Positions 1 to 5,299 of a stretch of 28,829 bases of DNA are shown in pieces. Within the stretch, counting starts at the first letter, position 1; every line of letters begins with the position of its first letter. A model generated the notes under the pieces. That model saw only the letters and a list, made by a program, of their open reading frames with translations, was not told where the DNA came from and ran no database searches. Source of the DNA: a virus; IMG/VR virus record IMGVR_UViG_3300021961_005430, positions 1 through 28,829 of that record; one strand, written 5' to 3'. Both the position numbers and the translations under genes were made by a program.

Positions 1-142
1 TTTCAACTGAAACACGTTCTACATACTCGTTTTTATAAATTTTAGTAGCATAATAAAAGTCACTTTTATCAACTGTTTTGTAGAATGAAAAGTCACAGAA
101 TACGTTGTTTTTTGTTTTTAATACTTCGTTTAATATAGTCAT
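1..142 (-). CDS. small hypothetical protein, 3' end cut by window edge
   Basis: Open frame starting with ATG at 142-140 and running out of the window after 47 codons, beginning MTILNEVLKTKNNVFCDF. An AAAGGT ribosome-binding sequence lies about 7 nt upstream, and a strong sigma70-type promoter (185-212) lies about 40 nt further up, so transcription and translation signals agree. The protein is rich in Lys, Asn, Phe and Tyr, with no recognisable motif. It resembles its two neighbours in size and promoter layout, and is probably one of a set of small early genes. Function unknown. Confidence 0.55.
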   Translation of the reverse strand, partial: MTILNEVLKTKNNVFCDFSFYKTVDKSDFYYATKIYKNEYVERVSVE

Positions 143-184
143 TTTTTTTACCTTTTTGAGTTAATGTTTTATTTTATAGTGCTT

Positions 185-212
185 ATTATACACGTTTTTT
201 ACGAAAAGTCAA
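185..212 (-). promoter_or_regulatory. sigma70-type early promoter for the partial gene at 1-142
   Basis: Minus strand reads TTGACT (212-207), 16-nt spacer, TATAAT (190-185), followed by AAGCAC. It belongs to the window's conserved promoter family (AATGCTTGAC upstream, TGTATAATAAGCA downstream). Confidence 0.8.
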
Positions 213-242
213 GCATTTTCTTCCACTAAAAGCGCTTGACAA

Positions 243-277
243 TCAATGACTTACAACCTCCTTGTGTAAGTCATTGA
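243..277. repeat. perfect 12-bp inverted repeat, hairpin with SD-like loop
   Basis: TCAATGACTTAC (243-254) pairs perfectly with GTAAGTCATTGA (266-277) around an 11-nt loop. On the minus strand the loop reads ACAAGGAGGTT, a full Shine-Dalgarno sequence; on the plus strand it is the anti-SD. It begins 3 nt after the stop of the gene at 280-522. There is no directly adjacent U-tract, so it could be a processing or mRNA-stability hairpin or a weak terminator. The arms belong to a repeat family also found at 1183-1238 and 8459-8592. Confidence 0.6.
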
Positions 278-279
278 AT

Positions 280-522
280 TCAAACAGAAAAACGTAAGTA
301 AAAACGAGGAAAATAAGGAGTGTATTTTGAATGAGTTACTTTAAAATTACGTAAGTTATTGTTTTCACTGAAGTTTTTCAGGTTCAATAACTGTGTTTGA
401 GTTAAATTGTTTAAAATACAGTAAGTTACACGTCTCGAGGTTACTTGTTTTTCACTGTACATTTTAGTTACTACTAAGTTATTGTTTTTAATGAAGTTTC
501 TGATTTCAACGTATTTTGTCAT
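280..522 (-). CDS. small hypothetical protein (80 aa)
   Basis: Unknown function; basic protein rich in Asn, Lys and Thr, starting MTKYVEIRNFIKNNNL, with no motif I recognise. I place the start at 522 rather than at the in-frame ATG at 567: the 567 ATG lies inside the -10 region of the promoter at 559-586, while the 522 ATG follows an AAGAGA ribosome-binding sequence and sits about 30 nt after the predicted transcription start. The stop is followed at once by the hairpin at 243-277. Probably an early, host-directed or dispensable small gene, judged only from position and promoter. Confidence 0.5.
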   Translation of the reverse strand: MTKYVEIRNFIKNNNLVVTKMYSEKQVTSRRVTYCILNNLTQTQLLNLKNFSENNNLRNFKVTHSKYTPYFPRFYLRFSV

Positions 523-558
523 AATTTTAATCTCTTTTTCAGTTAATTTGAAGTGCTT

Positions 559-586
559 ATTATACACACTTTTTTCAATTTGTCAA
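559..586 (-). promoter_or_regulatory. sigma70-type early promoter for the gene at 280-522
   Basis: Minus strand TTGACA (586-581), 16-nt spacer, TATAAT (564-559), then AAGCACTT. Perfect hexamers, and the same flanks as the other promoters of the family. Confidence 0.85.
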
Positions 587-589
587 GCA

Positions 590-805
590 TTATTTCGGCA
601 GGCTGTAAATAACGTCACTACATTCATTTAAAATGAAGCCATTTATTTCACACTCAAAATAGTGCTTTTTTATGAATTCAATAAATGCTAAAAAGTCACT
701 TTTTACATTGACAAGGTCAGCGATACATGAATGAGTAAAAGTATTAAGCAACTCAGCATTTTCAAAATCAGTTAGCGTTACAATTATCAAATATTTTGTT
801 TTCAT
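590..805 (-). CDS. small hypothetical protein (71 aa)
   Basis: Acidic to neutral 71-aa protein starting MKTKYLIIVTLTDFENAEL, with a hydrophobic N-terminal beta-like stretch (residues 4-11), two Cys in the first half of the chain's remainder, and no recognised domain. An AAAAGAGAAA ribosome-binding sequence precedes the ATG, and a family promoter lies at 841-868. Its size, promoter and place match the two small genes further left, suggesting a row of separately transcribed early genes. Function unknown. Confidence 0.5.
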   Translation of the reverse strand: MKTKYLIIVTLTDFENAELLNTFTHSCIADLVNVKSDFLAFIEFIKKHYFECEINGFILNECSDVIYSLPK

Positions 806-840
806 AGTTTATTTCTCTTTTAAGTTATTTTGTAGTGCTT

Positions 841-868
841 ATTATACAGCCTTTTTCTGAAAAGTCTA
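841..868 (-). promoter_or_regulatory. early promoter for the gene at 590-805
   Basis: Minus strand TAGACT (868-863), 16-nt spacer, TATAAT (846-841), AAGCAC. The -35 box departs from the TTGACW of its sisters at one position. It is back-to-back with the plus-strand promoter at 916-943, making 841-943 a divergent promoter region. Confidence 0.7.
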
Positions 869-915
869 ATTGTTTTTATCTATGAAGATAGGGGTTTCAA
901 TAGGCAAAATAATGC

Positions 916-943
916 TTGACTTTTACTGAGATACGTGTATAAT
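916..943 (+). promoter_or_regulatory. sigma70-type promoter reading right into non-coding DNA
   Basis: TTGACT (916-921), 16-nt spacer, TATAAT (938-943), flanked by AATGCTT (911-917) and AAGCATT (944-950). Same design as the minus-strand early promoters but in the opposite direction, with no open reading frame downstream. Confidence 0.8.
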
Positions 944-983
944 AAGCATTATAAACTGAAAAGTGCGGGAACTTCATCAAACC

Positions 984-1070
984 GGAGTACAAGACGGGAC
1001 GGGTGGCTAACTGTCTTGGAAATCAAGCGGTTACAGCACCTTCTTAACATTGGTTCGAGGTTATGCTCCT
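984..1070 (+). ncRNA. candidate structured RNA, tRNA-like but not a canonical tRNA
   Basis: The stretch starts about 40 nt after the promoter at 916-943. GGAGTA (984-989) can pair with TGCTCC (1064-1069) to close an 86-nt domain. Inside it, one alternative pairs CAAGAC with GTCTTG; another pairs GGTG, TAAC and CTTG with CAAG, GTTA and GCACC as a long hairpin closed by a GAAAT loop. A GGTTCGAGG segment (1052-1060) looks like a tRNA T-loop. I could not form a proper anticodon arm with U33, nor a T-stem in register with the acceptor, so this is either a decayed class II tRNA or an unrelated small RNA. Confidence 0.3.
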
Positions 1071-1124
1071 AAGTGCTTGTTTTATATAGCAAATAAAAAA
1101 GATTAAAAAAAGTGAAAAAAGTGC

Positions 1125-1153
1125 TTGACAAATGCGCCAAAAGATGTTTTAAT
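1125..1153 (+). promoter_or_regulatory. sigma70-type promoter reading right
   Basis: TTGACA (1125-1130), 17-nt spacer, TTTAAT (1148-1153; one mismatch to TATAAT), preceded by AAGTGC like other family members. Downstream are only hairpins and repeats. Confidence 0.55.
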
Positions 1154-1182
1154 ACGCACAATGCTCGAGATATGAGCAGGGC

Positions 1183-1238
1183 TGTAAGTCATTGATTTCA
1201 TTGAGGTTTCCGGAAATCGCTTAGATATCAATGACTTA
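1183..1238. repeat. inverted repeat containing a dispersed 20-bp element
   Basis: TAAGTCATTGAT (1185-1196) pairs with ATCAATGACTTA (1227-1238). The first arm lies in a 20-mer (1183-1202, TGTAAGTCATTGATTTCATT) that recurs exactly on the minus strand at 8478-8459. The loop contains a smaller palindrome, TTTCCGGAAA. Confidence 0.7.
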
Positions 1239-1302
1239 GGGGTGTTAGTTAATGTAGGATCTATCTAACACTCCCCTGTGTGAATATGTGTTTGCACAGG
1301 GG
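1239..1302 (+). other. two mutually exclusive hairpins
   Basis: GGG and GTGTTAG (1239-1248) pair with CTAACAC and CCC (1265-1275, one bulged T). The same CCCC (1273-1276), as part of CCCCTGTG (1273-1280), can instead pair with CACAGGGG (1295-1302). The layout resembles an attenuator-type switch, but no U-tract follows and no gene lies downstream on this strand. Confidence 0.4.
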
Positions 1303-1340
1303 CCAGCCCCAGCGCAGGCCAGCCCCAGCGCTGGGCCAGC
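1301..1340. repeat. GC-rich 16-bp tandem repeat
   Basis: GGCCAGCCCCAGCGCA (1301-1316) is followed by GGCCAGCCCCAGCGCT (1317-1332) and a partial third GGCCAGC (1334-1340). The composition is far more GC-rich than the rest of the window, and the units are partly self-complementary (CCAGCGCTGG). Confidence 0.8.
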
Positions 1341-1383
1341 ACAGGAACCTGCTGGGCCTCCTTTCAATCCTATCAACCAGGGC

Positions 1384-1412
1384 TTGACTTTTGGGCTGAG
1401 TTGTGCTATAAT
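1384..1412 (+). promoter_or_regulatory. sigma70-type promoter in the GC-rich island
   Basis: TTGACT (1384-1389), 17-nt spacer, TATAAT (1407-1412). It reads right, antisense to the end of the sulfotransferase-like gene. No ATG-started frame with a ribosome-binding site follows. Confidence 0.65.
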
Positions 1413-1587
1413 GAGCGCTGGGCCTGTGGGGGAATCAGGCTGAGCGTTTTCGGCCGGACGGATTACCTCACCCCATATCTCATATAAGCACGCGGCCACA
1501 CTCCAAGTCTATACGCAAAGGCACCTGGGCGGCCGTATCTGGGCATCTCGACTCACACACGAAAGGCACCTCGGTTAACGCACGCGC

Positions 1588-1659
1588 GGCATCTTACTGG
1601 GCATCTAACATGGCATCTGACTTGGCATCTGACTTGGCAAATTGCTCGGCAGATGATGC
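1588..1659. repeat. 12-bp periodic repeat (GGCATCT-type)
   Basis: Six units start exactly every 12 bp at 1588, 1600, 1612, 1624, 1636 and 1648. The units at 1612 and 1624 are identical (GGCATCTGACTT) and the outer ones are diverged. Read on the minus strand they give 4-residue protein repeats (KSDA, KSDA, MLDA) ending the overlapping gene, and the pattern continues past its stop codon. Confidence 0.75.
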
Positions 1660-2253
1660 ACTTGCGAGTCGCATATATGCGTTAAGGCATTCCGTGTAGT
1701 TTGCTATATAGGCATCTGGGGGGTGTTTACTGACTGTGGTTCTATCTGCCGCTCGTAATAGAGCTGTGTTGAGTTTATTCTCTATAAGATCTACACTGTC
1801 TTCTAAGTATATAATGATTGGATTGTTCTTCTTTATGAATTGTTCTTCCTTGAGAATTACTTGCTTGGTGAGTGCGATATAGTCGTTTATATCTACACTG
1901 AAAGGTTTGATTGTTGGTGGGGCTTTTCCCGGAATCCAATCACCTGTTTTCCTCGCTATAAAATTACTTAAAACTATATCTCTCTTGTCTTTGCGCGTGC
2001 TGAGGATTGGTTGGAATCCTTCCGGGACAGGAAATACAAGGGTGTGACTGTGGATGACTGTTTGCGTGGTCAATTCATCTTTGACGAAAGGTGCCCATAG
2101 ACAATGAGGGCCGGGGTGGATTAGATTACACAGACGGGTCGAACCGGTTCTACCGATCGCACTATAGATATAATACTTATTTGCTGAAACAGGACCATGC
2201 AACATTAATGAATTCGTCTGCCCATTCTGATTTGTTGAGTCCGTATTTTTCAT
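1594..2253 (-). CDS. sulfotransferase-like protein with repeated C-terminal tail
   Basis: 219 aa. Residues 31-42 (SAIGRTGSTRLC) form a P-loop-like 5'-phosphosulfate-binding loop, and residues 87-96 (RKDKRDIVLS) match the 3'-phosphate-binding Arg...Ser segment of PAPS-dependent sulfotransferases. The known family role is transfer of sulfate from PAPS to a sugar, lipid or other hydroxyl group; the substrate cannot be read from sequence. The tail is low-complexity and ends in 4-residue SDA-type repeats encoded by a 12-bp DNA repeat. The ATG at 2253 overlaps the upstream methyltransferase by 77 nt with a weak ribosome-binding sequence; the ATG at 2205 (MLHGPVS) would also keep the fold. Last gene of the minus-strand accessory cluster. 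Confidence 0.6.
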   Translation of the reverse strand: MKNTDSTNQNGQTNSLMLHGPVSANKYYIYSAIGRTGSTRLCNLIHPGPHCLWAPFVKDELTTQTVIHSHTLVFPVPEGFQPILSTRKDKRDIVLSNFIARKTGDWIPGKAPPTIKPFSVDINDYIALTKQVILKEEQFIKKNNPIIIYLEDSVDLIENKLNTALLRAADRTTVSKHPPDAYIANYTECLNAYMRLASASSAEQFAKSDAKSDAMLDAQ

Positions 2254-2758
2254 ATTGAAGATCTTCGTCTGTGTTTTGACACCATTCCCATACGCTGTAT
2301 TTCATATGTAACGTATGGAATTCTTTGCTTGGAGCATAGTCATGCGTCATTATGAAGTCGTGTGCTTTGAGATGAGGGGCGTATAAATGAAATTCTTTGA
2401 CCTTATCGCCGCCATCTGTGAGTAATAGGACTTTCTTGTCAGACTGTAATGCTTGTATGATTTCATTATAGCCTTCACCGTCCCATGCTGATTTTTCTCT
2501 GAAATCGAAGGGAGGAGTAATTCCCATGTGATTCTTTATATCGTAAGTACAAAAGGTAAAGTTATATTCCTTTGACAGCTCGTGTACGTACAAGGACAAA
2601 CCGCCTTCGCTTGTGCCTATTTCAATGACGGTATCGAATTGTTCCTTTTCAAAAAACGCTGGGAAGTAATCGAATATTCTGTGGTTTTGCTGTGTAGGAT
2701 ATCCTTTGTAGATGAATCTGCCTCTACGTGAGCAAGTGTAATTATGATATTTCAACAA
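2177..2758 (-). CDS. class I SAM-dependent methyltransferase-like protein
   Basis: About 193 aa. VIEIGTSEGGLS is the glycine-rich SAM-binding motif I, preceded by a basic N-terminal segment and followed by CTYDIKN (motif II-like acid) and LLTDGG. The overall pattern recalls the cephalosporin hydroxylase/O-methyltransferase type (Methyltransf_24 or CmcI-like), in which small molecules or sugars are O-methylated. The frame is open up to a TTG at 2797, but an AAGGGAG ribosome-binding sequence sits 9 nt before the TTG at 2758, so I start there; this overlaps the upstream EEP-like gene by 17 nt. The substrate is unknown; a sulfotransferase-like neighbour suggests a shared modification task. Confidence 0.6.
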   Translation of the reverse strand: MLKYHNYTCSRRGRFIYKGYPTQQNHRIFDYFPAFFEKEQFDTVIEIGTSEGGLSLYVHELSKEYNFTFCTYDIKNHMGITPPFDFREKSAWDGEGYNEIIQALQSDKKVLLLTDGGDKVKEFHLYAPHLKAHDFIMTHDYAPSKEFHTLHMKYSVWEWCQNTDEDLQYEKYGLNKSEWADEFINVAWSCFSK

Positions 2759-3419
2759 CAGGTATATCTCCCTTCGGTTCGTCAAACCAAGCCTCAACAG
2801 GATGGTGTCCTACATGATTCTCGCCAAGCCAATGAACCTTCTCATATTGTATTGACTTACCGGCTGACATTATCCAAGTCAATACCTGTTTTGGTTCTCC
2901 GGGCTTTGAAAAATTAGCCTGACTGTTTTCTATTTTCGTCCATGGCTGGAAGAAAGGTGATGCGTTATAAGGCATTTTTAAATTACAATGATTAAGATCG
3001 AGATGAGTGTCACCGACAGCAATATCGAAGTCAAGTTTCAATAATTTTATGAAGTAATCTATATGAGAACCTTTCGGTCTAAACGGAGGCAGAAAATTGA
3101 CATAGACACAATTTCTGAATACCATTCGCTGATATATAGTGGATTGTGATTTGTCTTTTTGTGAAATGCTTCCTTTGGGAATCATTTCTTTAACTCGTGG
3201 ATTAGTCTCGAACCTGAGACCTTTTGTTGCTGTCAACAAACCATCGGCATCCTCTCCTTCTGTTTGAGGATGCCACCAAATAACGTACCCCAACTCATCT
3301 CGTATCTTTTCAGCAAGAACAAGAGGACATCTCTGCATATAGATAATATGGTGTGAGCCGTTGAAAATGTCTTTGTGTAAATGCTCGCTGTGATTAGCGT
3401 TCCACGAGATAAGTTTCAT
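2742..3419 (-). CDS. divergent endonuclease/exonuclease/phosphatase (EEP) fold protein
   Basis: 225 aa. It opens with MKLISWNAN, the classic first strand of the EEP fold with the catalytic Asn at residue 7, contains GDTHLD (Asp137, His139; usually GDFN or GDxH) and ends with GHHPVEAWF (His205/206; usually SDHxPV). The family hydrolyses phosphodiester or phosphomonoester bonds in DNA, lipids or nucleotides. The usual metal-binding Glu of the second motif (LQE) appears to be replaced: the matching place reads YMQR (27-30). It may therefore be catalytically altered, or my alignment may be off. Its ATG directly follows the TAA of the 37-aa gene (TAAATG), implying translational coupling. Confidence 0.5.
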   Translation of the reverse strand: MKLISWNANHSEHLHKDIFNGSHHIIYMQRCPLVLAEKIRDELGYVIWWHPQTEGEDADGLLTATKGLRFETNPRVKEMIPKGSISQKDKSQSTIYQRMVFRNCVYVNFLPPFRPKGSHIDYFIKLLKLDFDIAVGDTHLDLNHCNLKMPYNASPFFQPWTKIENSQANFSKPGEPKQVLTWIMSAGKSIQYEKVHWLGENHVGHHPVEAWFDEPKGDIPVVEIS

Positions 3420-3533
3420 TTAATATATCAAACCGTAGGTAATACACCAAAGTTCAAGGAAGCCTCTGTACATAAGCCAACAAGCAAATGCCCCGAGTGT
3501 TGCGTAACTAATACGCCTTGCTGTATCCAACAT
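3420..3533 (-). CDS. 37-aa membrane peptide overlapping the receptor gene end
   Basis: Short frame MLDTARRISYATLGAFACWLMYRG... ending ITYGLIY. A basic N-terminus is followed by one hydrophobic, aromatic-rich segment (about residues 9-37), so a single-pass inner-membrane peptide is likely. The ATG at 3533-3531 has a GGGAG ribosome-binding sequence 8 nt upstream, inside the last codons of the TonB-dependent receptor gene (26-nt overlap), and its stop abuts the next ATG. These couplings fill an otherwise empty gap and are the main support. Function unknown; phages often use such peptides for superinfection exclusion or lysis timing. Confidence 0.45.
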   Translation of the reverse strand: MLDTARRISYATLGAFACWLMYRGFLELWCITYGLIY

Positions 3534-4896
3534 AAAATTGTCTCCCACCGAGTTCATAATTCGGCATAATCTCGTAATTATTATCAAACACATCTTGTAA
3601 TGTGAAGTACCAGTTATTTATACGGTGCGTCAGATCAACTGTGTTTACACCGAGGTCAGTCCATGTCCATGATGCCCACTTGTATTGTATCTTTGCTCTG
3701 TACTCTGCTATGTAAGGTTGATCTGAATCTGTGTAGCCAAGTGTCAACCAATCGTTGCTGTAGCGTAGTCCTTGTGTGCTGTAAGAACCTGTGTTTACAA
3801 ACTGTGCCAGCTCCCAATCGTAGTTTATTCCTTCTTTGAAGTCATATCTAAATGCTGAGAAGTTACCATAACCTATATCAATGCCAATAGACTCCTCTGG
3901 ATCTAACAATGGATTCGCTGCTACCCAAGCATCGCCTTCCATTTCATAGTCAGTAGGACGTCTATAACCTGAGCCAATACCCATTGAAAACTCGTCTACT
4001 TGTATACCTACTCGTGCTACAGCGTGTCCGTCTATTACTCGTGCTGAAAGCTGCAATTCATCAAAGGGCTGATACAGTGCATATGCTTCTTCACCATTGT
4101 TATATGTGACGCCTACAGTCCAGTCATTGTATGTATTACGTGCATCAAAGTACACGTTGTCTGCTTTTGATCGATATGTCTTTTCACCGTCAGCATAGAA
4201 ATCAAGATAATTCCAAGAGTAACCTAATGTAAAGTTATCATTCCTAAATGACAGATTACCGGTTGTTCCTTTCTGCTCACAATCATCGGTGCCCCAACAG
4301 TCATCATAATCGTAACTGTAGTCTGTGATTGCTAATGATATGTGTTCATCTTTGTAACGTGCTGTGAAGTTCTCGTACAGGTCTCGCTCGTTGTTTGTAG
4401 TCATTACAGAACCATTGTCACCATAGGCATAAGAGAGATTAAAGTTCTCTACAGAGCCTGACAGCAGTGCTGAGTCAGTGCCTGCTCGTACGGTGTAACC
4501 TGGAGTGATATTGTCCTCAATGAATACAGTTCCGCCAAGAGAGCCTGAACCATACAATGTACTGTTAGCTCCGTGTGATACTGTCACAAGTTCCTGGCCA
4601 GTGGGAATAATGTGGCCGAAGTCATACCAGCCTGTGCTGGGATCATTGACAGGCATACCGTTACGATACACCGTGGTGTGAATAGTTTGTGCTCCTCGCT
4701 CACGGAAACCAGCAAAACCACCCATACCACCTTGAGTGAATGGCTGGTCAATGCTGATGGTTTCGATAAGAGAGAAGTCTAACTGCGTGTCTGTTGTAAT
4801 ACTATCTGTTACTGAACCTAATACTACAATTTCCTCAATCTGCTGTGCCTGTACTACGGAGGTTGTCAGCAAACCCATTACAAAATACTTCTTCAT
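3508..4896 (-). CDS. TonB-dependent outer-membrane receptor (short form), phage-encoded
   Basis: 462 aa. Residues 1-17 are a signal peptide (MKKYF, hydrophobic core, VQA cleavage site). EEIVV (21-25) is a TonB box. The plug spans about 28-126 with RERGAQ (65-70), YRNGMPVND (77-85) and STLYGSGSLGGTVFI (112-126), all hallmark TonB-dependent receptor plug motifs. Residues 127-462 are a beta-barrel-type sequence (alternating aromatic/polar, many Y, W and N) ending GRQFYVGYSKAY with the terminal aromatic residue used by the BAM complex. It is shorter than usual (650-800 aa), so the barrel has short loops or fewer strands. In the family it imports siderophores, cobalamin or glycans using TonB. Start chosen at 4896: AAGGAG lies 5 nt upstream and the start sits 1 nt after the DUF2061 stop; the in-frame ATG at 4950 would prepend a polar stretch before the signal peptide. 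Confidence 0.85.
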   Translation of the reverse strand: MKKYFVMGLLTTSVVQAQQIEEIVVLGSVTDSITTDTQLDFSLIETISIDQPFTQGGMGGFAGFRERGAQTIHTTVYRNGMPVNDPSTGWYDFGHIIPTGQELVTVSHGANSTLYGSGSLGGTVFIEDNITPGYTVRAGTDSALLSGSVENFNLSYAYGDNGSVMTTNNERDLYENFTARYKDEHISLAITDYSYDYDDCWGTDDCEQKGTTGNLSFRNDNFTLGYSWNYLDFYADGEKTYRSKADNVYFDARNTYNDWTVGVTYNNGEEAYALYQPFDELQLSARVIDGHAVARVGIQVDEFSMGIGSGYRRPTDYEMEGDAWVAANPLLDPEESIGIDIGYGNFSAFRYDFKEGINYDWELAQFVNTGSYSTQGLRYSNDWLTLGYTDSDQPYIAEYRAKIQYKWASWTWTDLGVNTVDLTHRINNWYFTLQDVFDNNYEIMPNYELGGRQFYVGYSKAY

Positions 4897-4897
4897 A

Positions 4898-5119
4898 TCA
4901 CTCCTTAATTGTTGTTTTTCCCCACTGAATTCTGTTCCATACCTGGTCAAAGATATAAAACATGAAGGTGTTTACTATTGCTGCTGCTCCTGCAAATGCA
5001 AGTCCGCCTTGCCAAGAGCCTGTCATGTACCAACCAAAGCCCGCGTTGCTAAATGTAATCCATACTCTCCAGGTAACAAGTTTGGCGAGGCCTCGTTTCT
5101 GTGTCTCTATGTATTTCAT
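4898..5119 (-). CDS. DUF2061-type small membrane protein
   Basis: 73 aa starting MKYIETQKRGLAKLVTWRVW. It has the DUF2061 pattern: basic N-terminus with KRGLAKxxTWR, a first hydrophobic segment (about 20-32), a Gly/Ala-rich second segment (38-58) and a terminal YxFDxVWNRIxWG motif. Members are inner-membrane proteins of unknown role and recur in marine T4-like phages. The ATG overlaps the TAG of the upstream 60-aa gene, and its stop lies 1 nt before the receptor start, so it is co-translated with the receptor. A link to envelope function is inferred from neighbours only. Confidence 0.7.
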   Translation of the reverse strand: MKYIETQKRGLAKLVTWRVWITFSNAGFGWYMTGSWQGGLAFAGAAAIVNTFMFYIFDQVWNRIQWGKTTIKE

Positions 5120-5298
5120 CTAATGATCTCAACTTCACCATCGGTTAATTTGATTTTGACCTCATTGGTCAACTTGTTTTTATGACTATCAAGGAAATCT
5201 AAAAAACGCTCAATGCCTTCACGCTTGCCTAACTGAAAGCCTGTATAACAACCGCCTCCTACACAAGCAAAAGTAATAAGATAATAGATGGGATCCAA
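5116..5298 (-). CDS. 60-aa single-pass membrane protein, TTG start
   Basis: Starts at TTG (5298-5296), supported by AAGGAG 6 nt upstream; the first residues read MDPIYYLITFACVGGGCY. One N-terminal membrane segment (about 4-24) with two Cys is followed by a charged cytoplasmic-type tail (LGKREGIERFLDFLDSHKNK). No known domain. It lies between the 56-aa gene (its SD overlaps that gene's end) and DUF2061 (stop/start overlap), so it is part of the same tight run of small membrane proteins upstream of the receptor. Function unknown. Confidence 0.6.
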   Translation of the reverse strand: MDPIYYLITFACVGGGCYTGFQLGKREGIERFLDFLDSHKNKLTNEVKIKLTDGEVEIIR

Positions 5299-5299
5299 G

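Larger units (their letters stand above)
870..1593. other. gene-poor region with three plus-strand promoters and structured sequence
   Basis: No frame here has a credible start, ribosome-binding site and gene-like composition. It holds three sigma70-type promoters pointing right (916, 1125, 1384), a tRNA-like foldable stretch (984-1070), an A-rich stretch (1085-1120), a 12-bp inverted repeat (1185-1238), two competing hairpins (1239-1302) and a GC-rich tandem-repeat island (1300-1375). Any transcripts would be non-coding and would run antisense into the sulfotransferase-like gene unless stopped. A replication origin or small-RNA locus are possible readings; neither is shown. Confidence 0.6.

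Noticed and set aside
984-1070. Calling a functional class II tRNA
   Set aside because: Acceptor pairing and a T-loop-like string exist, but no anticodon arm with U33 and no T-stem in register could be built; kept only as a candidate structured RNA.
1245-1499. 84-codon minus-strand frame over the GC-rich island
   Set aside because: It has no ribosome-binding site, its composition comes from tandem GC repeats (Gly, Ala, Pro runs), and it covers several hairpins and an opposite promoter; not gene-like.
1588-1659. CRISPR-like array
   Set aside because: The 12-bp units are contiguous with no spacers and diverge smoothly; it is a simple tandem repeat in a coding tail.
3615-3622. TATAAATA on the minus strand inside the receptor gene
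   Set aside because: It matches the late octamer, but lies in coding sequence 80 nt from the next start; in DNA this AT-rich a handful of chance octamers is expected.
4736-5185. 149-codon plus-strand frame opposite the receptor start and DUF2061
   Set aside because: It is a shadow of three well-supported minus-strand genes; Cys- and Ser-rich composition, no SD.
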